Of a stretch of 45,948 nucleotides of DNA, positions 37,969 to 45,948 are shown in pieces. Source of the DNA: a virus; IMG/VR virus record IMGVR_UViG_3300020200_000052, positions 1-45,948 of that record. One strand, given 5' to 3'. Position 1 is the first letter of the stretch. Every line of letters begins with the position of its first letter. The translations under genes and the position numbers were made by a program. The notes beneath the pieces are model-generated. The model worked only from the letters and a program-made list of their open reading frames with translations. It did no database searches and had not been told where the DNA came from.

Positions 37969-39906
37969 ATGGGAGCTTTATTAGAATCAGGTCTTGTTGG
38001 TAACATCGGGTTAAAACACCTTAAAGTTATCAAAGAAGACACAATTAACAAATGGGACAAATTAGGTTTTTTAGATGGCCTAAGAGGTCACCTAAAAGAA
38101 AACGTAGCACAATTATACGAAAATCAAGCATCTTTTTTAATCAACGAAGCAACTTCTGACGGAACTTCAAATGGAGCATTCGAAACAGTTGTTTTCCCGA
38201 TTGTAAGACGTGTATTTTCTAAATTGTTAGCTAACGACATCGTATCAGTACAAGCAATGAATTTACCTATTGGTAAATTGTTCTACTTTGTACCACGTAT
38301 TCAAGGATATCAAAATCTTAGTTCTACGTATGCAAACCTTTATCCAAATTCCTCACCATCTAACGCAACAGCGGGTGGTGATCATTACGCACCAATCGGT
38401 TCACCAGAAGCGGTTAATGCCAATTTGAACAATCCTAGCCAAGGATATCCTACCAATGATTACTACTACAAAAAAAATCTTTACGATTTATTTTACGAAG
38501 GCAACGAAGCGTCATTAGATCCTCCTGGATTATTTGACTACTCTAAAGGTAAGTGGACTGCGGTCACTGCAACTACGTTAGTTCAAGCATGGGCCGGTTC
38601 TGAGTTAGTAAACGCTAACATTGGTGCTGGTGAAATTATTCCAGCAGGTAACTATAGAAAAGTTATCGTTAAACTTTGTGGTTTCATGAATTCAGGAGCT
38701 GGAAAACTTATCGGTCCTGATGGTAACGAAATGGACACTGAGTCATTCCTTTCTGACCTTAGAATTTACGCGGCTAATGGTTTCTCAGCAGCAACAACAC
38801 CTTGTAGTGTAACAACAACTACTTATAATGGATCCACAGTTTACGCTCCTCTATTATTTAGAGTTGTAACTCAAATCTATGGTAAAGGTATTGTAAAATA
38901 TGGTAGCAACGCAGCAACTGTGTTCACAAATGCGTCAGGTTATCCAAACAGTCCATCTAACGGTGGTAATGGTGGTAACTATAATGACATTTGTGATGAA
39001 AATGGTTGTATTTGGTTAGAGGTTGATTTATCTTGTCCTGTATGTGCTGATTGTGATGCGACTTCGTTAGACGGATATACAGGGACAACAATCTCATCAG
39101 GATCATCAGCATCTTCATTTACCGCATGGTATAGAAGATATGCCAATTTGGAATTTGAAGATCAAATTGGTGAGGTTTCTTTTGACCTTGAGTCAGTAAC
39201 TGTATCTGTTACAGAAAGAAAACTAAGAGCACAGTGGTCACCTGAGTTAGCACAAGACGTTGCTGCATTCCACAACATTGATGCTGAGGCCGAATTGACG
39301 GCTTTGTTATCAGAGCAAGTTGCAGCTGAAATTGACCGTGAAATCTTACGTGACTTGAGAAAAGGAGCGGCATGGCAGTTACGTTGGGACTACAACGGAT
39401 GGAGAAGAATCAACAACCAAGTTTCTTATACTCAGAAAGATTGGAACCAAACTATGATTACTGCAATCAACCAATTGTCAGCACAAATCCACAAATCTAC
39501 TTTGAGAGGTGGAGCTAACTGGATTGTTGTATCATCTGAGGTTTCTGCTATCTTTGACGATTTAGAATACTTCCACGTATCTAACGCGGCTCCTGAGCAA
39601 GACCAATACAACATGGGTATTGAAAGAGTAGGTACACTTTCAGGACGTTACCAAGTTTATCGTGATCCTTACTTCCCACCAAACCAAGTTTTGATCGGAC
39701 ACAAAGGAACTTCATTATTAGACACAGGTTACATTTACGCACCGTATGTTCCTCTACAATTAACACCTACAATGTATAACCCATTCAACTTTACGCCAAT
39801 CAAAGGTATTATGACCAGATACGCGAAGAAGATGGTGAACAACAGATTCTACGGGAGAATTACCGTGGATGGTGTTAGAACATTCGATTTGAGAGAATTG
39901 AGATAA
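37969..39906 (+). CDS. Major capsid protein (T4 gp23-like)
   Basis: The 645-residue protein has the gp23 N terminus: a propeptide ending FLINE-A (cut after Glu60 expected, as in T4 FLTE-A), then VVFPIVRRVFSKLLANDIVSVQ and MNLPIGKLFYFVPRI. The C-terminal domain (LEFEDQIGEVSFDLES, ELAQDVAAFHNID, EIDREILRDLR, PYVPLQLTPTMYNP) is that of the HK97-fold gp23 core. It is about 120 residues longer than T4 gp23. The insertion includes a Cys-rich stretch (CPVCADCD). A terminator follows. Confidence 0.93.
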   Translation: MGALLESGLVGNIGLKHLKVIKEDTINKWDKLGFLDGLRGHLKENVAQLYENQASFLINEATSDGTSNGAFETVVFPIVRRVFSKLLANDIVSVQAMNLPIGKLFYFVPRIQGYQNLSSTYANLYPNSSPSNATAGGDHYAPIGSPEAVNANLNNPSQGYPTNDYYYKKNLYDLFYEGNEASLDPPGLFDYSKGKWTAVTATTLVQAWAGSELVNANIGAGEIIPAGNYRKVIVKLCGFMNSGAGKLIGPDGNEMDTESFLSDLRIYAANGFSAATTPCSVTTTTYNGSTVYAPLLFRVVTQIYGKGIVKYGSNAATVFTNASGYPNSPSNGGNGGNYNDICDENGCIWLEVDLSCPVCADCDATSLDGYTGTTISSGSSASSFTAWYRRYANLEFEDQIGEVSFDLESVTVSVTERKLRAQWSPELAQDVAAFHNIDAEAELTALLSEQVAAEIDREILRDLRKGAAWQLRWDYNGWRRINNQVSYTQKDWNQTMITAINQLSAQIHKSTLRGGANWIVVSSEVSAIFDDLEYFHVSNAAPEQDQYNMGIERVGTLSGRYQVYRDPYFPPNQVLIGHKGTSLLDTGYIYAPYVPLQLTPTMYNPFNFTPIKGIMTRYAKKMVNNRFYGRITVDGVRTFDLRELR

Positions 39907-39930
39907 TCAATTAAAGTTTTATAAGAAAAA

Positions 39931-39950
39931 AGGTCAGAGAAATCTGACCT
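39931..39950 (+). terminator. Terminator after the capsid gene
   Basis: AGGTCAGA/TCTGACCT with a GAAA tetraloop, followed by a run of seven Ts. A textbook intrinsic terminator. Confidence 0.93.
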
Positions 39951-39981
39951 TTTTTTATTTATAATAATAGGTTCTACGTTA

Positions 39982-39989
39982 TATTTATA
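39982..39989 (+). promoter_or_regulatory. TATTTATA motif upstream of homing endonuclease
   Basis: The exact octamer, four bases before the ATG at 39994. Confidence 0.35.
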
Positions 39990-39993
39990 TTAT

Positions 39994-40677
39994 ATGAAAA
40001 AAATAATTATTGATAAGGATTTAGAATGTGAAATTATAAGACTTTATAATGAAGAATATTTGGGTAGTCCTTCTATATCTGAAAAATTAGATATAAAAAA
40101 ACATATAGTGTTAAGAATTTTAAAAGAAAATAATGTTAAGATTGGGTCATCTGGAAGAAAATATAAAGGGGGTAAAAGTGCATCTGATAAAAGAAACTAC
40201 CAAAAACACAAAGAAAAGAAATTAATTTATTACAAAAAATGGTCTGAAAAAAATAGAGAACATCTTAATGAGTATCATCAAAAATGGAGAAAAAAAAATA
40301 TTGAAAGACATAGGGAAAATAAAAGAAATTACGAAAGAAATCGTAAATCAAGAGACCCCCTCTATAAATTAATAAACAATTTCAGAACTGCTATTTATCA
40401 AGTTCTTAAAGAAAACGACATAAATAAAAACGGACATTATTTTGACATTCTAAAATATACTCCCGAGCAACTTATATCTCATTTGGAAGATAGATTCAGT
40501 GAAAATATGTCGTGGGATAACTACGGTGAATGGCACGTTGACCACGTTAAACCCATTTCATCGTTTATGATTTTAGAAATAGGCGATGAAGCGTTTATGA
40601 ATTGTTGGTCATTAGGTAATTTACAACCTATGTGGGGTGTTGACAATATTAAAAAATCAAATAAATTATTGTCTTAA
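39994..40677 (+). CDS. HNH homing endonuclease with helix-turn-helix
   Basis: The 227-residue protein has an N-terminal helix-turn-helix-like segment (SPSISEKLDIKKHIVLRIL) and a basic helical linker. The C-terminal HNH-type nuclease reads YTPEQLISHLEDRF, WDNYGEWHVDHVKPIS, then CWSLGNLQPMW and a final NIKKSNK. This is the pattern of phage HNH homing endonucleases. It sits directly after the capsid terminator, a frequent insertion place for freestanding endonucleases. Confidence 0.87.
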   Translation: MKKIIIDKDLECEIIRLYNEEYLGSPSISEKLDIKKHIVLRILKENNVKIGSSGRKYKGGKSASDKRNYQKHKEKKLIYYKKWSEKNREHLNEYHQKWRKKNIERHRENKRNYERNRKSRDPLYKLINNFRTAIYQVLKENDINKNGHYFDILKYTPEQLISHLEDRFSENMSWDNYGEWHVDHVKPISSFMILEIGDEAFMNCWSLGNLQPMWGVDNIKKSNKLLS

Positions 40678-40878
40678 CATAGTTCTAATTGCTTTAGAAA
40701 TAACTTCTGTTTCACCAATTGTATAAACCCCTTTCCTGTAGGCCAATTTAACAGATTCAATTATATAATAATTTGCTAAATCCTTATCCATAGACACTAA
40801 AATTGCCTCTAAATGTTCCTCACTCAAAAGTTCTATTGACCCAAAAAGGTTACCATAAATTTCTTTTTCTTCATTCAT
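40666..40878 (-). CDS. Small hypothetical protein
   Basis: I take the ATG at 40878 (MNEEKEIYGNLFG..., 70 residues). A TTG-started longer frame reaches 40914 but would run through the promoter-like sequences shared with the next gene. Pattern: SEEHLEAILVSMDKDLANYYIIESVKLAYRKG; an all-helical fold is likely. Its 3' end overlaps the HNH gene by 12 bases. Function unknown. Confidence 0.6.
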   Translation of the reverse strand: MNEEKEIYGNLFGSIELLSEEHLEAILVSMDKDLANYYIIESVKLAYRKGVYTIGETEVISKAIRTMLRQ

Positions 40879-40894
40879 ATTTATAATTATAAGA

Positions 40895-40902
40895 TATTTA
40901 TA
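40895..40902 (+). promoter_or_regulatory. TATTTATA motif, second of a pair
   Basis: Two exact octamers (40878-40885 and 40895-40902) lie before the + strand gene at 40914; the sequence is nearly palindromic, so it could also serve the divergent gene. Confidence 0.4.
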
Positions 40903-40913
40903 AATGTTATTCA

Positions 40914-41681
40914 ATGAAAAATCTAAATAAAATTATATCTAAGGTAATTAGAGAGGCGACGAGTGACGCTACGGGAAGTCGGGGAAGTTATATACCTCCC
41001 GTGCAACCAGGTCTTAGACCATGGAAAAAATCGAGTTTGGGACCATTTGACAAGTCTGTATCTAATTTCAAAAGCCCACTTGTCCAATATGATAGTTATG
41101 ACCACAAGTTTGACCTAAAAAAAGATCAAATTATAGAGTTGGAAAAAGTCGCTTCAAAAATACAGAATTACATCAAATCCCACCCTTACTCAACCTTTTC
41201 AGATCAAGATGGAAACCCTGTGAATCAATTTATGTATGATGGTAAAAGTCCTGATCATAATAGGAAATTGGCGCCATTTATAGAAAAGGTCCCTTTTAAT
41301 GAGTGGGTGGAAGTTTCAGACAAAGGTTTAATAAACGAAGATTTGGCCGTATGGTTTGGTAAAAAGAAGAAACCCAAAGGATCTTCTCAACCAAGTGGTC
41401 CTTGGGTAGATATTTGTCGTAAAGTCGACGGTAAGCATCCTCCCTGTGGACGAAGTGATACTTCTAAGGGTTCTTATCCTAAGTGTAGAGCTGCGGGAGT
41501 TGCTGGTAAAATGTCTGACTCACAAAAAAGGAGTGCTTGTGCTCAAAAAAGAAGAGCCGAAAAAAAAGATCCACAACAAGGTAAAGGACAAAAACCTGTG
41601 ATGACTTCTTATAAACCAAAAAAGAATATAAAAGAAGATACCACGGTACTGTCAATTATTCAAAAACTTAAATCTTCTTAG
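40914..41681 (+). CDS. Putative virion protein with DUF5872-like basic Cys domain
   Basis: The 255-residue protein starts with a targeting-like helix (MKNLNKIISKVIREATSD). Near residue 140 it contains DLAVWFGKKKKPKGSSQPSG, then WVDICRKVDGKHPPCGR, YPKCRAAGVAGKMS and a basic KRRAEKKDPQQGKG. This matches my memory of the DUF5872 domain, present in phages and giant viruses. The basic Cys region may bind nucleic acid. Function is unknown; packaging into the head is inferred. Confidence 0.7.
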   Translation: MKNLNKIISKVIREATSDATGSRGSYIPPVQPGLRPWKKSSLGPFDKSVSNFKSPLVQYDSYDHKFDLKKDQIIELEKVASKIQNYIKSHPYSTFSDQDGNPVNQFMYDGKSPDHNRKLAPFIEKVPFNEWVEVSDKGLINEDLAVWFGKKKKPKGSSQPSGPWVDICRKVDGKHPPCGRSDTSKGSYPKCRAAGVAGKMSDSQKRSACAQKRRAEKKDPQQGKGQKPVMTSYKPKKNIKEDTTVLSIIQKLKSS

Positions 41682-41842
41682 ATTAGAATTAATTTTTTTT
41701 TTAAAATATAATCCAAAGAATTTTTTATATTGTTTTTACTTCGATTTCACTTTTGTTTCTTCTTTTTTCATTTATTTGTAGTTTATGTTTGTTCTACAAA
41801 TATCGAAATGAATATAAAATAAAACTAATTAGGATTAGTTCA

Positions 41843-42301
41843 TTAACAAAACGCTCCTGAACACCTTCTTTTTCCGTCAAGTCCTTTAATTTTCCCTTTA
41901 CAGACTTGGACAGCGTGACCATTTGAATATGCGCTTGGATATACGTCGTATTTTGCTTTGGCAGATGCAATACCTCTAGCACATAATTTTGTTCCAGTTT
42001 TTTTCCTACCTTCCATCATCATATCGTCATACATATTGTCTTCATGGTGTTCTGAATTGGTCTGATTCATCAAAAAATCAAAAACTTGATCCATGTTGTT
42101 TTTTGCTTCACTGACGTGATCTTGAGCCCAATCATGACCGTTTTCTAAAATTTCGTCAATCATGTTTTGATCCAAATCTAATAATAGATCACATTGTCTT
42201 CTCATTTGTTCCAAATTGGAAAAAAACATATATCTCGAGGAATGTTGTTCGTCGTGTGTTTCTAATAAAACTTTTCTAATAATATAATTTAAATTTTTCA
42301 T
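41843..42301 (-). CDS. Putative virion protein with basic Cys C terminus
   Basis: I start at ATG 42301 (MKNLNYIIRKVLLETHDEQ, 152 residues). The longer frame overlaps the previous gene and gives an unlikely leader. The N terminus is almost the same as that of the 40914 gene on the other strand. The C terminus (GTKLCARGIASAKAKYDVYPSAYSNGHAVQVCKG..., split here by function) has a KAKYDVYPSAY motif seen in phage structural proteins. It is the last gene of the minus-strand tail cluster. Confidence 0.7.
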   Translation of the reverse strand: MKNLNYIIRKVLLETHDEQHSSRYMFFSNLEQMRRQCDLLLDLDQNMIDEILENGHDWAQDHVSEAKNNMDQVFDFLMNQTNSEHHEDNMYDDMMMEGRKKTGTKLCARGIASAKAKYDVYPSAYSNGHAVQVCKGKIKGLDGKRRCSGAFC

Positions 42302-42306
42302 AATCT

Positions 42307-42696
42307 TCACATGTATAATCCGTTTTGTCCTCCTAATTGAACTGCATCTAACTGTGTAATTGGATTTCCATATAACCCTGTCCATTCTGGGTGTGGTAAT
42401 GTTACTTCATTTACGGTTGTTCCTGTTCCACATGGACAACAGATAACACAACCTTTGTATTCTGTTCCTGCGGAAAATGGAATACTAGAATTACAAGAAA
42501 TACAAGAATCAAATAAAGTTCCTAAAGTATATTCAGGTCCCGATGGAGCACCCCCAACAAAAGTGGCACAATATATTGCACCTGTAGAACCATCTATTAC
42601 GGAATACGTGTCACCTGTAACTAAAGTTGCATCATTATCGTCGACTTGAACAAAAACTCCCGATTGATCACATAACTCAAAATTTTGAAATGGCAT
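42307..42696 (-). CDS. Small Cys-rich putative tail/virion protein
   Basis: The 129-residue protein is beta-rich and Thr/Gly-rich, with a cluster CISCNSS...GCVICCPCGTG near the middle (seven Cys). A GNPITQLDAVQLGGQNG end suggests a trimeric fibre or decoration fold. TATTTATA (minus, 42709-42716) lies 12 bases upstream. I recognise no family. It sits between two tail-type genes. Confidence 0.65.
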   Translation of the reverse strand: MPFQNFELCDQSGVFVQVDDNDATLVTGDTYSVIDGSTGAIYCATFVGGAPSGPEYTLGTLFDSCISCNSSIPFSAGTEYKGCVICCPCGTGTTVNEVTLPHPEWTGLYGNPITQLDAVQLGGQNGLYM

Positions 42697-42721
42697 AATA
42701 TTTTTTTTTATAAATATCTAA

Positions 42722-44188
42722 TTATTCTGTTTTCTCGTTTACGATTTGAAAATTAATTTGTTGTTTATAAACATTTACTTGACCTGAGGTCGTTACCTTG
42801 ATATCAACAAAATACATATTTGGTATTTTATCTCTTGTATCAAAAATGAAATAATACTCATTTGGTGTTCTATTCAATGAAGTCCAATCTTGAACAATAA
42901 CTTCAGTTTGACCTTCTCTAACATACACTCTATATTGACCATCTACGTTGGGAAGTTGTTTATTTGTTGTATAGGCCTGTTTTATTATAACCCCAACTTT
43001 TCTAACATCTGTATTTAAGATTTTTTCATTTTGTTTTAATCCGTAATAACTAAATCCATATTGAGAAGGATCATTTGTTGACGTTCCAATTTGGATTGAT
43101 TTTTTCAACGGATATACAGTAAATTCATTAATTTGATTGGGTAATGAAAATCCATTAAGTTTTATATATGACCATGTGTCCGTAAATAAACAAGGTGTTT
43201 TGTAACCAATTAGCGGCGGAATTTCAACTTCATAAACTCCTTTTGTTTTCAAACAGGAAATTAAGTTTATTAAACCAGGTATTGCAGTTCCCGATGAATC
43301 GGAAATGGTTACTAATGGTGTTTGATCTAAATTTTTGAAATCCCCATCTTCGTAAATGTATAGGTATAATTTATTGGCAGTTCCCAATGTGAAGTTATTT
43401 CTATCATCTTCAATTAAATCATCATAAGTTGTTTGTAAATAGGGTTCATAAAAAGTTTGGGTATGTCTTGTAAAAAAACCTACAGAATAAATTCCACTTG
43501 TCCCTACAAGATTTTCAACATCTGGAAGATATGCGATTCCCCAACCTGTAGGATTTATGTAGTCTCCGTTTAATAAATCATTGATTTCTTGTGTCATATC
43601 AAATTCGATGTCTTCATTACCGAATTCAAAATGTTGTATATCTACAATTGTCAACGAAGAAAAGGGTATAGGTCCAATATTCATGTTGTCATAAACTCCA
43701 GATTGTTCCCAATTTTCTATTGTTGTTGTTTGATACCAATTCGATGGTCTGTTGGAATAATATTTGTTTGGTATCATTTGATTTGGTACATCATAAAAAT
43801 CATAACCAACACCTTCATCCCAATATTGTGGTCTTGTTTGATCAAAATCTTTCGGTGGTATTCTAAAAAGGATCAAATCAAAAGAAGTCGCTCTCAAACT
43901 CCCATCAGGCATAGACGTATTCAAAAGTTCATTATCGAATGATGAAGTATTTGTCATTTTTAAAATGTGTCTCATGTTGTTTGTACAACCTGTGGAGATT
44001 ACACCTGTGAATAACTTTTCTCTCAATAGCTCCAAATCTAAATCAAAAATAAACCTTGAATACCCTATTGGATTTACTAAACCACCATCCCCATAATAAA
44101 GTTGCGTAACAGGGTTCCTACCTGTATTTACATAACTGTTGAATACTATTGTATTATTTCTACTAAAATAAGAGTTATTAATTGACAT
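42722..44188 (-). CDS. Putative baseplate/tail structural protein
   Basis: The 488-residue protein is beta-rich, with many Tyr, Asn and Pro residues. Conspicuous parts are MSINNSYFSRNNTIVFNSY, YSRFIFDLDLELLREKLF and a C-terminal Ig-like stretch (YRVYVREGQTEVIVQDW, IKVTTSGQVNVYKQQINFQIV). It is between the spike-like protein and the Cys-rich protein on the same strand, with TATTTATTA (minus, 44200-44208) upstream. A baseplate wedge or tail role is inferred from context only. Confidence 0.65.
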   Translation of the reverse strand: MSINNSYFSRNNTIVFNSYVNTGRNPVTQLYYGDGGLVNPIGYSRFIFDLDLELLREKLFTGVISTGCTNNMRHILKMTNTSSFDNELLNTSMPDGSLRATSFDLILFRIPPKDFDQTRPQYWDEGVGYDFYDVPNQMIPNKYYSNRPSNWYQTTTIENWEQSGVYDNMNIGPIPFSSLTIVDIQHFEFGNEDIEFDMTQEINDLLNGDYINPTGWGIAYLPDVENLVGTSGIYSVGFFTRHTQTFYEPYLQTTYDDLIEDDRNNFTLGTANKLYLYIYEDGDFKNLDQTPLVTISDSSGTAIPGLINLISCLKTKGVYEVEIPPLIGYKTPCLFTDTWSYIKLNGFSLPNQINEFTVYPLKKSIQIGTSTNDPSQYGFSYYGLKQNEKILNTDVRKVGVIIKQAYTTNKQLPNVDGQYRVYVREGQTEVIVQDWTSLNRTPNEYYFIFDTRDKIPNMYFVDIKVTTSGQVNVYKQQINFQIVNEKTE

Positions 44189-44208
44189 TTATCTTTTTAT
44201 AATAAATA

Positions 44209-45762
44209 TCAATTAAGTCGTATTCTTTGATTTAATATTGTGTTACTAGAATTTTGCAAAATATTTCTTATTTCTTCTATCTTTGTTCCATCGACAGCAA
44301 CTGGTATTGGCGCTTTATTTATGTTATGAACATGTGACTCTAAAAAATCAACAATAAGAGTTAATAATTTCATAAGTTCATTTCCTCTTACCATAGGATC
44401 TGTGTTTTTACTTATAATTTCGTTGAAGAAAGGTTGTGGAATACCATATAAAGTTTTTTTCGGTTCTAAAACAATTTTTCTTTTGGAAGGGATATCTGTT
44501 TTATGGGAAAGAAGATATAGTGTGTCTGCGACCATTGTTCCGAAGGATATTGGATTTGATGTGTAAACATTTTGATCAAGTGTATTTGTTTGAACTGTAA
44601 GTTGTTGGCCCACAATATTTTTTGTCCAAACTAAAACACTTCCATATTCTTTATTTGATGGTAGCAATTTTATTTGTGTAAAAAAATTATTCACCATGTT
44701 AAAGTCAGTTGATCCTGTCGAACTAAGCTTATCAACGTTATTTTTTGAAGGTCTAAAATAAAAGGGAAATTGTCTTGAAATCTGTAAACTACTATCGAAA
44801 GGATATTGTTCATAATTTTGAACATTGATTTTTCCATTATTTACCCCCGAAATAAATTGATTGATAATTTTTACACCTTCCTCTAAAGTTTGACCAGTAA
44901 AAAACAATTCATACTCTGGCCCCGCTTTAGAATCATCTAAAGGTGTGTTCATGTGAATATCAATTGTTGTTACCTTTGATTTAGGTAGTAAAGAATATAA
45001 TTTAATATTACCATCATAATATGTCACACCTGTTACTGAATTATTTTGTGTTAGACCTGTAATACTGTTTTCATTTGTAATTTCCCACTCGATTAATTTT
45101 TTGACCGCCAAAGCTTTATTAATTAATTCAGTAACTTTTTTGGGAGGTCTTTCACCTCTTTCGAGTTCGAAGTTTGAAAGTTGGACAAATGCTCGATTAA
45201 GTCTAGGTGTTGGTAAATTAAATCCTGCAGTTTGTGTTGGTATATTTTTTCCTGCTCTAATTAACACTTCTTCTTGTTTAACAATAACATCAGAGGTCCC
45301 TCTTCCAAGTAAAGCATTATCTCCTGGTTCAGGATAAATCCCTTTTGCTTCAGCTTTGATTTCAAAACTTAACGGGTCTTTGATGTTATTTGCTTTTTTT
45401 AAAAAAACTCCACTAGCTAACATTGATTCTGAATTATGCCAAGATTCAAAAAAGTTATTTTGGGGTCTAGTAATAGGTCCTTGAATATAAAATTTAGAAT
45501 TGTCAACAACCATTTCTGTGTTGTGATAAAAAATGTGAATATACTCATCAATTTTTGGAATTTGACTTATATAATAAGGTAGTAAAGGAAGAAAAATTAG
45601 AGGATCTTTTTCAGTCCAAATATCTTTTTCAGGATTGAAATCTATGGGTAAAATATCGGACTCAACTTGATCGATTGGTAAGGCTCTTATACGACCTAAC
45701 ATTAAAGGATCTTGGTTATTTATTACATAACCTTGGAAAATCATTCTTTTATCGTCTATCAT
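44209..45762 (-). CDS. Baseplate spike/hub protein (gp5-type OB-fold)
   Basis: The 517-residue protein begins like the OB-fold of baseplate central spike proteins: FQGYVINNQDPLMLGRIRALP. The C-terminal region contains FLESHVHNINKAPIPVAVDG, a His-x-His segment common in gp5/VgrG-like spike proteins. There is no lysozyme domain. The start overlaps the upstream gene by ATGA. It should sit at the tail tip and contact the host envelope; the assignment to the hub/spike is by motif memory. Confidence 0.7.
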   Translation of the reverse strand: MIDDKRMIFQGYVINNQDPLMLGRIRALPIDQVESDILPIDFNPEKDIWTEKDPLIFLPLLPYYISQIPKIDEYIHIFYHNTEMVVDNSKFYIQGPITRPQNNFFESWHNSESMLASGVFLKKANNIKDPLSFEIKAEAKGIYPEPGDNALLGRGTSDVIVKQEEVLIRAGKNIPTQTAGFNLPTPRLNRAFVQLSNFELERGERPPKKVTELINKALAVKKLIEWEITNENSITGLTQNNSVTGVTYYDGNIKLYSLLPKSKVTTIDIHMNTPLDDSKAGPEYELFFTGQTLEEGVKIINQFISGVNNGKINVQNYEQYPFDSSLQISRQFPFYFRPSKNNVDKLSSTGSTDFNMVNNFFTQIKLLPSNKEYGSVLVWTKNIVGQQLTVQTNTLDQNVYTSNPISFGTMVADTLYLLSHKTDIPSKRKIVLEPKKTLYGIPQPFFNEIISKNTDPMVRGNELMKLLTLIVDFLESHVHNINKAPIPVAVDGTKIEEIRNILQNSSNTILNQRIRLN

Positions 45763-45948
45763 ATGACCTTTGTTCTTTCTGTATATTCTTTATGTATAAC
45801 ATTATAAGTGTTTTCCAAAGCGTCCAAATGGTGTGTTAACTTAATTATAGATTCTTTGGTGACTTTGTGATCCTCACTTATAAATTCCATGGCAATTTGC
45901 AAATCTCTGTTCGATCTGTCTTTATGCTCTTTAATAATTTTAAGAACT
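45759..45948 (-). CDS. Unknown protein, C-terminal end (partial)
   Basis: The - strand is open from the window edge to TGA at 45761-45759, giving 62 residues: a charged helical end with KEHKDRSNRDLQIAMEF and a final YTERTKVI. The stop overlaps the spike gene start (ATGA), so it belongs to the same tail operon. The frame is coiled-coil-like. Function unknown. Confidence 0.7.
   Translation of the reverse strand, partial: VLKIIKEHKDRSNRDLQIAMEFISEDHKVTKESIIKLTHHLDALENTYNVIHKEYTERTKVI

Overview
The window is a piece of the genome of a large tailed phage with a T4-like (myovirus) head-assembly module. It very probably infects a member of the Bacteroidota. Phage identity rests on a collinear block of large terminase, gp20-type portal, gp21-type prohead protease, scaffold and gp23-type major capsid protein. 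The host inference rests on promoter-like sequences of the form TTTG-N19/20-TAnnTTTG, very AT-rich DNA, few Shine-Dalgarno sequences, and a gene set (TerD-like split protein, bS21, KTSC) that fits such phages.

Layout. 1-5054: a tightly packed sugar operon on the + strand (two transketolase-like halves, two SDR epimerases, a glycosyltransferase fusion, a UDP-glucose-dehydrogenase-like enzyme), probably for surface glycan or nucleotide-sugar synthesis. 5098-6701: small genes, including a metallopeptidase and a lipoprotein. 6786-12057: five genes for putative internal virion or ejection proteins, several starting with a short amphipathic helix that resembles the T4 capsid-targeting sequence; one has a peptidoglycan-binding domain and another a toxin-like hydrophobic module. 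12058-13460: a structured RNA candidate, an HNH endonuclease, and a tmRNA gene interrupted in its T-loop by a 193-nt group I intron. 13461-17863: metallophosphoesterase, a three-gene TerD/MXAN_6230-type cluster and an RNase H-like protein. 17884-20017: four tRNA genes (Gly, Ile2/Met, Arg, Leu), two tRNA relics, strong hairpins, a duplicated gene scrap and a small HNH protein. 20159-22788: a holin-like protein and an RNA-repair operon (P-loop kinase, T4 Rnl1-like ligase, cyclic-phosphate-processing receiver protein). 22980-24998: a ClpC-like unfoldase. 25171-39906: late head genes, with a bS21 ribosomal protein gene on the opposite strand. 39994-45948: a second homing endonuclease and a mostly minus-strand baseplate/tail module.

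Two transcription classes can be proposed. Early or middle minus-strand genes (TerD-like operon, kinase-ligase operon, possibly clpC) and the tmRNA have host-like -33/-7 signals or part of them. Many late genes, on either strand, have the octamer TATTTATA (or TATTTATTA) a few to about 40 nt before the start codon.

Several genes act on translation and proteostasis: tmRNA, tRNAs, bS21, RNA repair enzymes and a Clp unfoldase. Together they suggest a phage that maintains or reprograms host translation late in infection. The most unusual items are the intron-split tmRNA with a 20-residue tag, the in-frame stop in the receiver-domain gene, the split TerD-like protein, the 16-copy perfect 21-bp repeat inside the scaffold gene, and a repeated structured RNA motif near 12.1 and 22.9 kb.
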